This document shows, piece by piece, positions 1 to 7,486 of a stretch of DNA of 64,000 nt. The first letter of the stretch is position 1, and every line of letters begins with the position of its first letter. The notes below the pieces were generated by a model. The model saw nothing but the letters and a program-made list of their open reading frames with translations. It had not been told where the DNA came from and did not search any database. Position numbers and translations under genes: made by a program. The stretch is from Ottowia sp. SB7-C50 (GTDB taxonomy: Bacteria > Pseudomonadota > Gammaproteobacteria > Burkholderiales > Burkholderiaceae_C): the NCBI RefSeq assembly GCF_033110285.1, contig NZ_CP136995.1:1364001-1428000 (forward strand), read 5' to 3'.

Positions 1-696
1 CAGCATGGCGTCAAAGCGCTGGGCGATGCGGTCGTGCAGCCAGCCGCGGTCCGCCGGCTCCAAAGAAAAAACGGGGATAGCGCTGGCCAGATCAGCGCTG
101 GCAGCTCCTGATTTTGTAGTGTGAAAGCTCGACAGCGGCCGCCCGCTGATGTGCCACACCTCCAGCGCACGCTGAATGCGCTGGCTGTCGGCCGGTGCCA
201 GGCGCGCGGCGGTGGCGGGGTCGACCCGCGCCAGTTCGGCGTGCAGCGCGGGCCAGCCCTGCTGCAGCGCCTGCGCCTCCAGCCGGGCGCGCACCGCCGG
301 GTCGGCGGGCGGCAGTTCGTCCAGCCCTTCCAGCAGCGCCTTCAGGTAAAGCAGGGTGCCGCCCACCAGCAGCGGCAGGCGGCCGCGCGCGGTGATCTCG
401 TCCATCAGCCGGCCGGCGTCGCGCGCGAAATCGGCTGCGCTGTAGGGGTGCAGCGGGTCGCGGATGTCGATCAGGTGGTGCGGCACGGCCGCGCGCTCGG
501 CCGCGCTGGGCTTGGCGGTGCCGATGTCCATGCCGCGGTAGACCAGCGCCGAATCGACGCTGATGATCTCCAGCGGCACGGTGTCGGCCAGCTGCATGGC
601 CAGCGCGGTCTTGCCGCCCGCCGTGGGCCCTGTCAGCACGACGGCGCGCACGGGCAGGCTGCGCGGATTCGGGTCAGCGGGCTGCGGGTTCGCCAT
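1..696 (-). CDS. miaA: tRNA dimethylallyltransferase MiaA (C-terminus beyond left edge)
   Basis: MiaA transfers a dimethylallyl group to the N6 of A37 in tRNAs reading UNN codons. The 232 visible residues begin at an ATG and carry the P-loop GPTAGGKT (residues 23-30), the substrate-binding stretch [18 protein letters not shown] near 47-64, and VPHHLIDI. The family is about 310 residues, so roughly the last quarter lies outside the window. The start overlaps the end of the upstream efflux gene by 23 bp, suggesting translational coupling. Residues about 193-207 are encoded by a copy of the dispersed repeat found throughout the window (75-118) and give a low-conservation insert, [14 protein letters not shown], after the conserved WHISGRPLS motif. 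mutL, a common neighbour of miaA, lies 10 kb upstream on the same strand. Confidence 0.95.
   Translation of the reverse strand, partial: MANPQPADPNPRSLPVRAVVLTGPTAGGKTALAMQLADTVPLEIISVDSALVYRGMDIGTAKPSAAERAAVPHHLIDIRDPLHPYSAADFARDAGRLMDEITARGRLPLLVGGTLLYLKALLEGLDELPPADPAVRARLEAQALQQGWPALHAELARVDPATAARLAPADSQRIQRALEVWHISGRPLSSFHTTKSGAASADLASAIPVFSLEPADRGWLHDRIAQRFDAML
75..118 (-). repeat. Family A repeat inside miaA
   Basis: On the coding strand TACAAAATCAGGAGCTGCCA then GCGCTGATCTGGCCAGCGCTAT. In frame, encoding a non-conserved loop. Confidence 0.7.
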
Positions 697-1927
697 GGCG
701 CTGCACCAAAGTCCAGGCGGTGACGGCGATCACCGTGCACCACAGCAGAAAGCCATAGGCCAGCGGCCGCGCCGTGCCGTCCATGGCACGCCCCAGCCAC
801 AGGCCCATGGGAAAGGCCACCGCCATCATCACGAAGCCGTTGAGCGCCGACGCCGCGCCCGCCATCTGCGGAAACGGCGCCACCGCGCCGCTCTGGCCCA
901 CCGGCTGGTGCACGCCGTGCGCCAGGATGAACAACCACTGCGGCACCACCACCGCCCACGCGCCGTACCACGGACGGCCCCAACCGGCCCAGGCCAGCGC
1001 CGCCATCAGCACGCCGGCGGCAAAGGTGACCCAGCCCGCCGCGAACACCGTGCGGCGAATGCCCCAGCGCACCAGCAGCCGCCGGCAGCCGATGGTGCCG
1101 GCGATGTACACCACCGAGCCCGACGCCATCACCGCGCCATAGGCGGTGCGCGACAGACCCAGCGCCTCGATCAGCACGAAGGACGAGCTGGCCAGAAACG
1201 TGAACAGCGCCACGTACGACGCCGTGGCCAGCAGGCAGTAGGTGATGAAGACCGGGTGCCGCGCGATGCACACCCACGACCGCCACAGCGTACCGGGCGA
1301 CAGCGCGTCGGGGTTGCGGCGCGCCAGCGTTTCGTTGAACTTCAGCGCCAGCAGCGCCAGGGTGGCCGCACCCGTCACCGCCTGCACGGCCAGCGTGGCG
1401 CGCCAGTGCAGCGCGTCGGTGAGCAGGCCGCCCAGTGGCGCGCAGCAGATGGCGATGACGCCCAGGCCGGTCAGCCCCTTGGACATCATGCGTGCGCCTT
1501 CCAGCGGCGCATACAGATCGCGCACCACGGCGCGCGCGCCCATCACCGCCGCACCCATGGCCGCGCCCTGGGCGATGCGCGCGGCGATCAGCCAGCGCAT
1601 GTCCGGCGCCAGCGCGCAGGCGACCGACGCCGCCACGTACGCGCCCATGCCCGCCAGCAGCACCGGCCGGCGGCCAAAGCGGTCGGACAGCGGGCCCCAC
1701 ACCAGCTGCGACGTACCAAACGCCAGCAGCAGCGCGGCAAAGGTCATCTGCACCTGCGACATGGTCGCGCCGAAATCGGCCTGCAGGGCCGGCAGCGCGG
1801 GCAGGTAGACGTCGGTCGTGATGGGCTGGATGCCCAGCAGCAGCGCCAGTATCACGACGACAAGAAACGGGGACATGGCCGACCGGCCCGTGCGGACGGC
1901 GGCCGCGTCACTGGGGGCGGTGGTCAC
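674..1927 (-). CDS. MFS multidrug efflux transporter, Bcr/CflA family
   Basis: Predicted 12-helix inner-membrane drug:proton antiporter of 417 residues, the usual family length. Helix 1 is [16 protein letters not shown], followed by the Bcr/CflA hallmark [15 protein letters not shown] motif [14 protein letters not shown], is at 78-90, and the family sequence [11 protein letters not shown] lies in the helix 4 region. The start shown is GTG; an ATG 51 bp downstream (MSPFLVVV) is equally possible and has no better ribosome site. The gene overlaps miaA and is separated from pdeM by a palindromic repeat pair. Substrate cannot be read from sequence; relatives export bicyclomycin, chloramphenicol or cysteine. 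Confidence 0.85.
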   Translation of the reverse strand: MTTAPSDAAAVRTGRSAMSPFLVVVILALLLGIQPITTDVYLPALPALQADFGATMSQVQMTFAALLLAFGTSQLVWGPLSDRFGRRPVLLAGMGAYVAASVACALAPDMRWLIAARIAQGAAMGAAVMGARAVVRDLYAPLEGARMMSKGLTGLGVIAICCAPLGGLLTDALHWRATLAVQAVTGAATLALLALKFNETLARRNPDALSPGTLWRSWVCIARHPVFITYCLLATASYVALFTFLASSSFVLIEALGLSRTAYGAVMASGSVVYIAGTIGCRRLLVRWGIRRTVFAAGWVTFAAGVLMAALAWAGWGRPWYGAWAVVVPQWLFILAHGVHQPVGQSGAVAPFPQMAGAASALNGFVMMAVAFPMGLWLGRAMDGTARPLAYGFLLWCTVIAVTAWTLVQRHGEPAAR

Positions 1928-2024
1928 GCGGCGAGGGTAGCAGAGATGGGTGTGATTGATTCGCGCTTGGCGCTAGATCGGTCGGCGGAGACAACGCGCG
2001 GCGTCGGCCCGGCCCTGTTTTCTC

Positions 2025-2110
2025 GTCATTCCCGCGCAGGCGGGAATCCAGAGCGGCTGGCCCAGCGCGCTGTCGGTGAAAGCGTGGATTCCCGCCTGCG
2101 CGGAAATGAC
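2025..2110. repeat. Inverted pair of dRS3-like repeats
   Basis: Two copies of a unit with core ATTCCC-N8-GGGAAT (left GTCATTCCCGCGCAGGCGGG, right its near-complement) face each other across about 34 bp, so the whole can fold into a long hairpin. The core matches the published neisserial dRS3 pattern ATTCCC-N8-GGGAAT. Further copies are at 9371-9397 and 10781-10868. It sits between pdeM and the efflux gene and could act as a transcript-end structure for the LADR genes. Confidence 0.75.
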
Positions 2111-2133
2111 GGCTTTGCGCGGATGCTTCCCGA

Positions 2134-2841
2134 TCACGCCCCACGCGGCAGCGCCCACACGCGGCCCGCGCCGACGGCGTAGCGCGTCACGTCATGTGCC
2201 GCAGCCGCGGCGTGGCCGCCGGTGAAGGCGCCGAACGCCGGCAGCACCAGCAGACCCGGCGCGTGGTGAAAGCAGGGCAGGCGCAGGCCGTCGCGGCCGC
2301 GGCCGGGCAGGGTGACGGTGGGGTGCCAGTGGCCGGCCAGCACGGTGGCGTTGGGCAGTGTCTTGGGATGGTGGCAGGCCGCCAGCGGCCCCAGGGGCAG
2401 CGGCTCGTCCACCACGTCGATGCCCAGCCACGGCGGCGGGTCGCCCGCGTGGCTGTCGTGGTTGCCGCGCACCAGCGTCATCGCCACGCCCGCATGCTGG
2501 GCGCGCCAACCCTGCAGCGCCTGCAGCACCACGGGGTGGTGCGCTTCGCGCGCATGCAGAAAGTCGCCCAGCAGCACCAGCTGGCGGGCCGCGTGCCGGT
2601 GCAGCAGGTCGGTCAGGCGCGCCAGCGTGTCGCCGGTGGTGGCTTCGGGCACCGGCAGGCCGCGCGCGCGAAACACGGCGGCCTTGCCCAGGTGCACGTC
2701 GGCCACCAACAGCGTGTGCCGCTCGGGCCACCAGACGGCGCAATCCGGCAGCAGCAGCACGTCCGCACCGGGCAGCGGCAGCGCGTGGGCGCCTGCGCTG
2801 GCGCAGACGGCGGACGGGTCGGGATCGAAGCTCGGCGGCAT
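2134..2841 (-). CDS. pdeM: Ligase-associated DNA damage response endonuclease PdeM
   Basis: A 235-residue calcineurin-like metallophosphoesterase belonging to the four-gene LADR module (Lhr helicase, MPE, ligase, MBL exonuclease), thought to process damaged DNA ends. All dimetal motifs are present in order: ADVHLGK (47-53), LGDFLHA (91-97), RGNHDS (125-130) and GHWHP (170-174). The start chosen is ATG at 2841; a GTG immediately upstream is in frame. It lies 39 bp downstream of the helicase gene in the same direction and is presumably co-transcribed. The last codons lie just before the dRS3-like hairpin pair. Confidence 0.9.
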   Translation of the reverse strand: MPPSFDPDPSAVCASAGAHALPLPGADVLLLPDCAVWWPERHTLLVADVHLGKAAVFRARGLPVPEATTGDTLARLTDLLHRHAARQLVLLGDFLHAREAHHPVVLQALQGWRAQHAGVAMTLVRGNHDSHAGDPPPWLGIDVVDEPLPLGPLAACHHPKTLPNATVLAGHWHPTVTLPGRGRDGLRLPCFHHAPGLLVLPAFGAFTGGHAAAAAHDVTRYAVGAGRVWALPRGA

Positions 2842-2880
2842 CACGGACGCGATGATGCACCGGCCGCGCCGTGGTGGCGG

Positions 2881-5679
2881 TCAGCGACGCGGCCGCCGCG
2901 GCCGCCGCGGCCGGCGGGCAGGGCGGGCCGCACCGTCGCGCGGCGCGGCGGCCGGTGCGCCGCCCTCGGCCAGGCGCAGCGACGCCGCCACGTCGCCCGC
3001 GCGCTCGGCCAGCGATGCGGCGGGCGCGTGGTCGGTGCCCACCAGCTCGCCGCCGGCCGCCTGTTCCAGCTCGGCCACCATGCGGGCGATGCGCTCGGCC
3101 AGCGGCTCGTTGCTGAGCTTTTCGCGAAAGCGCTCGACCATCAGCGGAAACGACAGCGGCGTCGGCCGCTGCAGCGCCACCACCTGCAACCGCTGGCGCT
3201 GCATGGCGGCCAGCGCGGCGGCCAGCCGGTCGATGTCCAGTTCCTGGTCCAGCAGTTCTTGCCGGGCCTGCCGCAGCAGCTGGTTGCCGGGGTCGTATTT
3301 CTGGAACACCTCGTAATACAGGCTGGCGCTGGCCTGTAGCTGGCGGCTGCTGCGGCGCTCGCCAGGGTGGCTTTGAAAGATCAGGCCCGAAATGCGCGCG
3401 ATTTCGCGAAAGCGCCGACGCGCCAGCTCGCCCGCGTTCAGGCTGTCCAGCACCTCGGCCAGCAGGCGCGGGCGCTGGCCGGTGGCGTCGTCGTCTTCGG
3501 CAGGCAGCGCGATCAATCCGGGCAGCAGCGCGGCCCAGTCGATGGGTCGGGCCGACAAGAGCTCCAGCCCGTAGTCGTTGAAGGCCAGCGAAAAGGTGCC
3601 CGGCTCGCCGCGCGCCGCACGCCACGCCAGCAGCCCGGCCAGCCCCATGTGCACCAGCCGCCCCGCAAAGGGGTACAGAAACAGGTGCCAGCCTTCGCGC
3701 GACTTCAGCGTTTCGGCCAGCAGCTCGCCCGGCACCGGCAGGCGCGACCAGCGCTGCTGCAGCGCCAGCAGCGGCGCGGCGCAGGCCAGTTCGGGGCTGT
3801 CCAGCCGCCCTTGCGCGGCAGCGGCAAACTGGCGCACCAGCGCCTCGGCCAGCGTGTTGGACAAGGGCATGCGCCCGCCGTTCCAGCGCGGCAGCGCGGC
3901 GCTGCCGGCCGCCGCGCGCCGCACCTGCGCCGTCATCTCGTGCACGCGCACCAGCTCCAGCAGGCGGCCGGCGAACATGAACACGTCGCCGGGTTTGAGC
4001 CGCGCGATGAAGCTCTCTTCCACCGTGCCCAGGCGCGCGCCGCCGACGTACTGCACGCTCATCGCCGCGTCGCTGACGATGGTGCCGATGTTGCTGCGGT
4101 GGCGCCGCGCCAGCCGCGCGTCGGTCATGCGCCACACGCCGTCTTCGTCGGGCGCCACGCGCTGGAAGTCGGGGTAGGCGGCCAGCGACTGGCCGCCCTG
4201 GCGCACGAAGTCCAGGCACCACTGCCATTCGTCGTCGGTCAGCGCTGCATAGGCGGCGGTGCGCTGCACCTCGCGCCGCAACGCGTCGGGCTGAAAGCCG
4301 CCGCCCAGCGCCACCGTCACCAGGTGCTGCACCAGCACGTCCAGCGGCGCGCGCGGGGTGTGGCGCGATTCGACCTGCCCCGCCTGCACCGCCTCGCGCG
4401 CCGCCGCGCCTTCGACGATCTCCAGGCTGTGCGTCGGCACCAGCGTGATGCGCGCCGTGCGCCCCGGCGCGTGCCCGCTGCGCCCGGCGCGCTGCAGCAG
4501 CCGCGCCACGCCCTTGCAACTGCCGATCTGCAGCACGCGCTCGACCGGCAGAAAGTCCACGCCCAGGTCCAGGCTGCTGGTGGCCACCACGGCTTTCAGG
4601 CTGCCTTCCTTCAGGCCCAGTTCCACCCAGTCGCGCACCGACTTGTCGAGCGAGCCATGGTGCAGCGCCAGCGCGCCCGCCAGGTCGGGCCGCGCCTCGA
4701 TCAGCGCCTGGTACCAGCGCTCGGCCTGCGAGCGCGTGTTGGTGAAGACGAGCGTCGAGCCGCTGCCCTCGATCGCCTGCACCACCTGCGGCAGCATCTG
4801 CAAGCCCATGTGCCCGGCCCAGGCAAAGCGCTCGGCGCGAGCGGGCAGCAGGGTGTCGATGACCAGCGGTTTGTCGATGCGGCCCTGGACCAGGGCGGGG
4901 CTGGGCGGTGCGGCGATTTTTGAACGTTTTGTGCCCCTGGCGATTGCCGGACGTGCGCGAGCAGCTATCGATTCAGTAGTATCCGGCGGCCGTGGCAGCA
5001 ACGCCTGCAGCGCCTCGGGCAGATTGCCCAGCGTGGCCGACATGCCCCACACCATCAGCTGCGGGTTCCAGCCCGACAGGCGCGCCAGCGCCAGCTGCAC
5101 CTGCACGCCGCGCTTGCTGCCCAACAGCTCGTGCCATTCGTCGGCCACCACCAGCTGCACCGATTGCAGCGCCTCGCGCGCATCGGCCCGCGCGAGCAGC
5201 AGCGACAGGCTCTCGGGCGTCGTCACCAGCACGGTAGGCAGCCGGCGGCTTTGCGCCGCGCGCTCGCCGCTGGCCGTGTCGCCCGTGCGCAGCCCGCTCG
5301 TCCAGTGCGGCGCCAGATCGGCCAGCGGCCCGCGCAGCGCCCGCAACGTGTCCGCCGCCAGCGCGCGCATGGGGGTGAGCCACAGCACGGTGAGCGGCGG
5401 GGCTTTGGCCGGATCGGCGGTTGCTTCTGATTCAATAGCTGCTTGCGCTTGACGGGCAAGCGCTGGCGGCACAAAACGCGTCAAGGCGCCAAGCCACACC
5501 GCCAGCGTCTTGCCCGCACCCGTGGTGGCGTGCAGCAGGCCGCTGCGCCCTTCTGCGATGGCTTGCCAGACTTCGAGCTGGAACGGGAAGGGTTGATGGC
5601 CGCGCGCGGCGAGCCAGTCGGTGGTCCGGCCGAATTGGGGGTCAACGTGCTCGGGCGAGCTGGGGGAGGGGCGGGCCAT
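2881..5679 (-). CDS. Ligase-associated DNA damage response DEXH-box helicase (Lhr-Core type)
   Basis: A 932-residue superfamily 2 ATP-dependent 3'-5' helicase of the Lhr family, predicted to unwind DNA or RNA:DNA hybrids during repair. Visible motifs are Q-like [10 protein letters not shown] (31-40), Walker A ATTGAGKT (51-58), the DEXH box ADEWHELLG (179-187), MSATLGNLP, and motif [14 protein letters not shown]. The winged-helix and Lhr C-terminal core follow. Two copies of the dispersed repeat lie inside: 5423-5476 (residues about 68-85, [12 protein letters not shown]) and 4938-4980 (residues about 233-247), both in non-conserved loops. The C-terminus is a short basic [11 protein letters not shown] tail. 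Normally clustered with ligase and exonuclease; here they are separated by the vapBC insert, so this gene and pdeM need their own promoter within the 106 bp shared with vapB. Confidence 0.9.
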   Translation of the reverse strand: MARPSPSSPEHVDPQFGRTTDWLAARGHQPFPFQLEVWQAIAEGRSGLLHATTGAGKTLAVWLGALTRFVPPALARQAQAAIESEATADPAKAPPLTVLWLTPMRALAADTLRALRGPLADLAPHWTSGLRTGDTASGERAAQSRRLPTVLVTTPESLSLLLARADAREALQSVQLVVADEWHELLGSKRGVQVQLALARLSGWNPQLMVWGMSATLGNLPEALQALLPRPPDTTESIAARARPAIARGTKRSKIAAPPSPALVQGRIDKPLVIDTLLPARAERFAWAGHMGLQMLPQVVQAIEGSGSTLVFTNTRSQAERWYQALIEARPDLAGALALHHGSLDKSVRDWVELGLKEGSLKAVVATSSLDLGVDFLPVERVLQIGSCKGVARLLQRAGRSGHAPGRTARITLVPTHSLEIVEGAAAREAVQAGQVESRHTPRAPLDVLVQHLVTVALGGGFQPDALRREVQRTAAYAALTDDEWQWCLDFVRQGGQSLAAYPDFQRVAPDEDGVWRMTDARLARRHRSNIGTIVSDAAMSVQYVGGARLGTVEESFIARLKPGDVFMFAGRLLELVRVHEMTAQVRRAAAGSAALPRWNGGRMPLSNTLAEALVRQFAAAAQGRLDSPELACAAPLLALQQRWSRLPVPGELLAETLKSREGWHLFLYPFAGRLVHMGLAGLLAWRAARGEPGTFSLAFNDYGLELLSARPIDWAALLPGLIALPAEDDDATGQRPRLLAEVLDSLNAGELARRRFREIARISGLIFQSHPGERRSSRQLQASASLYYEVFQKYDPGNQLLRQARQELLDQELDIDRLAAALAAMQRQRLQVVALQRPTPLSFPLMVERFREKLSNEPLAERIARMVAELEQAAGGELVGTDHAPAASLAERAGDVAASLRLAEGGAPAAAPRDGAARPARRPRRPRRPRR
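4938..4980 (-). repeat. Family A repeat inside the Lhr-type helicase gene
   Basis: On the coding strand ACTACTGAATCGATAGCTGC then TCGCGCACGTCCGGCAATCGCCA. In frame in a variable loop. Confidence 0.65.
5423..5476 (+). repeat. Family A repeat, best-conserved copy, inside the Lhr-type helicase gene
   Basis: GATTCAATAGCTGCTTGCGC, TTGACGGGCAAGCGCTGGCG, GCACAAAA. The palindromic arms GCGCTTG and CAAGCGC are perfect. In frame in the helicase (antisense orientation). Confidence 0.8.
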
Positions 5680-5734
5680 GAGGCATTGTCAGTGCTCATT
5701 CGCCGGACACGGGTCAGACGAAGCCGCTGATGGC

Positions 5735-5763
5735 TTGCGTTGCATATACCTGTTGGATATACT
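5735..5763 (+). promoter_or_regulatory. Sigma70-type promoter of vapBC
   Basis: A -35 box TTGCGT (5735-5740) and -10 box TATACT (5758-5763) are separated by exactly 17 bp, with the ATG of vapB 22 bp further on. The spacer contains the imperfect inverted sequence TATACC-TGTT-GGATATA, a plausible VapBC autoregulatory operator. The position between the divergent helicase and vapB genes fits. Confidence 0.6.
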
Positions 5764-5785
5764 TTCCTCGCTAAGGAGAGTAGCC

Positions 5786-6016
5786 ATGATCCAAGCCAGC
5801 GTTTTTCTGAACAACCGCACCCAAGCCGTTCGCCTGCCCAAGGCGGTCGCGCTGGACGACGACGTGCACCAGGTCACCGTGGTCGCCGTGGGCCGCGCAC
5901 GCGTGATCGCGCCTGTCGGCGAGAGTTGGGACAGCTGGTTCGATGGCCCCGCCGTGTCGCCCGACTTCATGGCCGAGCGTGACCAGCCCGCCATGCAGGA
6001 GCGGGAGGCGCTTTGA
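5786..6016 (+). CDS. vapB: Type II antitoxin VapB
   Basis: A 76-residue antitoxin with the N-terminal swapped-hairpin AbrB-type DNA-binding sequence FLNNRTQAVRLPKA (residues 6-19) and an acidic C-terminal toxin-binding tail (WDSWFDGP, MAERDQPAMQEREAL). It neutralises VapC and represses the operon. The ATG has a good ribosome site, AAGGAG, 6 bp upstream. The stop codon overlaps the vapC ATG by one base (TGATG), the usual translational coupling. An in-frame extension upstream of 5786 exists but has no ribosome site and would read through the promoter. The gene lies inside the LADR gene set, opposite in strand. Confidence 0.92.
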   Translation: MIQASVFLNNRTQAVRLPKAVALDDDVHQVTVVAVGRARVIAPVGESWDSWFDGPAVSPDFMAERDQPAMQEREAL

Positions 6017-6426
6017 TGCTGCGCTTCATGCTCGACACCAATATCTGCATTTACACCATCAACAACCGGCCCGAGGCCGTGCGCACTGCCTTCAACGCCC
6101 ACGAAGGCCAGTTGTGCGTTAGCGCCGTGACCCACATGGAACTGGTTTTCGGCGCCGAGCGCTCGGCCGCGCCAGCGGCCAATCTTCAGGTGTTGGAAGG
6201 ATTTTTCGCCCGGCTGGAAGTCTTACCGTTCGATATACCGGCGAGCGCCCAGGCGGCGCAGATTCGTGCCGACCTCGCCGCCAGGGGCACACCCATTGGT
6301 CCCTACGACACCATGATCGCCGGTCATGCGCGCAGCCTCGGGCTGGTGCTGGTGACGAACAATGTGCGGGAATTTGAGCGAGTGGAGGGGGCTCGGATCG
6401 TGAATTGGGTGGAGCGGGAGAATTAA
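6016..6426 (+). CDS. vapC: Type II toxin VapC, PIN-domain ribonuclease
   Basis: A 136-residue PIN-domain endoribonuclease; VapC toxins cleave tRNA or rRNA when freed from VapB. The acidic Mg-binding residues are visible in FMLDTN (start), THMELVFG (middle) and GPYDTMIAGHA, with VTNNVREF at the end in the position of the fourth site. Full family length, with no sign of damage. It starts at the ATG that overlaps the vapB stop; a TTG one codon earlier is also in frame. DNA composition changes abruptly to AT-rich immediately after its stop codon. Confidence 0.93.
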   Translation: MLRFMLDTNICIYTINNRPEAVRTAFNAHEGQLCVSAVTHMELVFGAERSAAPAANLQVLEGFFARLEVLPFDIPASAQAAQIRADLAARGTPIGPYDTMIAGHARSLGLVLVTNNVREFERVEGARIVNWVEREN

Positions 6427-6562
6427 TGCGTTGAATGCTGATAAGCAATCTGATGATGTTGCGCATGTATGTGGAGTGTCGATTGAAACATTGAGCGCAT
6501 CTACCCGGCAATCCACACGGCTCACTACTTTTTATATAGGGCGCACAATCTAAAAAAATCTT

Positions 6563-7054
6563 ATGGATAAACATCAAGCAATATCCATTCTCATTTCTAT
6601 TGTTGCACTCCTCGTCTCTTTTGTTACTGGATATTTTCAATATCAGTCAAGACAGGATGCAGTGGAAGAGAAGATAAAAATGGAACTAAAAATGGCGCAT
6701 CAGACGTCTCCTCTGAGTCCACTTGACTTAAGAATAATTAGTGGAGTGGACGAAAGAAAAGACCTAAAGGCTGCCATTATGCTCACAAATATGGGAAGCA
6801 CGACTGTCCGAATCACGGAGGTTGGATATGACGATTATGAGCTGCCGCAATTTGCATTTTATGCTGGCGGGAGCGATCCGAAGGTCTTGTCGCCGGGTGA
6901 ACAGGCGATGTTTATCGTGCCAGATCTGATAAAGATAGATCGCCAATTGACTGAGCACGTGCTTCTGGGTAAAGAAAAAGGTGCGAAGGTATTTGCCACA
7001 TCCACCAAGGGCAAGCGCTTTGAAAGTCAGGCCATCATTGAAGTCGCAAAGTAG
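6563..7054 (+). CDS. Membrane-anchored hypothetical protein, AT-rich orphan
   Basis: A 163-residue protein I do not recognise. Residues about 7-25 (ISILISIVALLVSFVTGYF) form one transmembrane helix. A short charged, probably coiled segment (QSRQDAVEEKIKMELKM) follows, then about 110 residues with alternating hydrophobics (AIMLTNMGSTTVRITEVGY) that look like a beta-sandwich domain, predicted to be extracytoplasmic or juxtamembrane. The gene and its 136 bp leader are strikingly AT-rich against the surroundings, pointing to horizontal acquisition. No clear ribosome site precedes the ATG. It lies between vapBC and a broken antitoxin within the LADR cluster; a defence or addiction role is possible but unsupported by homology I can see. 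Confidence 0.7.
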   Translation: MDKHQAISILISIVALLVSFVTGYFQYQSRQDAVEEKIKMELKMAHQTSPLSPLDLRIISGVDERKDLKAAIMLTNMGSTTVRITEVGYDDYELPQFAFYAGGSDPKVLSPGEQAMFIVPDLIKIDRQLTEHVLLGKEKGAKVFATSTKGKRFESQAIIEVAK

Positions 7055-7080
7055 CAGGATTACCGAACTTTCATGCCAAA

Positions 7081-7143
7081 TCAGCAATCGTCAACTTGAC
7101 TGGCCCGCAACTCAAGGAGATTCGTCGTGCCCTCGAAAATTAA
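7081..7143 (+). pseudogene. Possible C-terminal remnant of a RelE/HigB-like toxin
   Basis: In the frame preceding the antitoxin below, codons read NLTGPQLKEIRRALEN and then TAA, and the stop overlaps the antitoxin GTG start by 17 bp. Toxin-first operons with such an overlap are typical of HigBA-like pairs, so this may be all that remains of the partner toxin after the AT-rich gene was inserted. Similarity to a specific toxin family is not demonstrable by eye. Confidence 0.3.
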
Positions 7144-7463
7144 AAAAACCTTGTCGCTGGCTGAACTGGAGCAATACGAACCAGGCCGCGATCTCGCGGC
7201 CGATTTGTTGCAGGCGGTGCGCGAAATGAAGGCCGGCCAGGTGCATGTGGTGCACACGCCGGCAGTGGAGGCAGGGCGCAAAACCGGCTTGTCGCAATCG
7301 CAGTTCGCCAAGTTGATCGGCGTTTCGGTGCGCACCTTGCGAGGCTGGGGCATATGGGCGCAAGGAGCCGAGCGGCGCGGCGCGCACGCTACTTACCATC
7401 GCGGCGATGAACCCGCAAGCGGTTCTGGCGTTGGCGGGTGGGGCGTGCTTGCCGCCCGATTGA
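7127..7463 (+). pseudogene. Frameshifted HTH antitoxin (HigA/NadS-like)
   Basis: Translation from a GTG with ribosome site AAGGAG gives a typical XRE-type antitoxin: LAELEQYEPGRDLAADLLQA, then the helix-turn-helix GLSQSQFAKLIGVSVRTLRGW. After this Trp (about 7345-7360) the family sequence (W-E-Q-G-R-x-x-P-S-G-A-A-R-T-L-L) is only recovered in the next frame, as KEPSGAARTLLTIAAMNPQAV, ending at TGA 7461-7463. The sequence TGGGGCATATGGGCGCAAGG carries one base more than expected. Read in a single frame the protein would instead run on for hundreds of residues antisense to the ligase, which is not credible. Orphan, with no intact toxin adjacent. Confidence 0.65.
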
Positions 7464-7486
7464 ACCCGCAGCGGTCATGCGCGCCT

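Noticed and set aside
563..2182. Long plus-strand open frame (539 codons) opposite the efflux gene
   Set aside because: Arginine/histidine/glutamine-rich translation typical of antisense frames in GC-rich DNA; the minus strand encodes clear MiaA and MFS proteins.
2192..4519. 775-codon minus-strand frame
   Set aside because: Same strand as the helicase and PdeM but out of frame, with an Arg/Ala/Gly-only composition; the two real genes fully explain the region.
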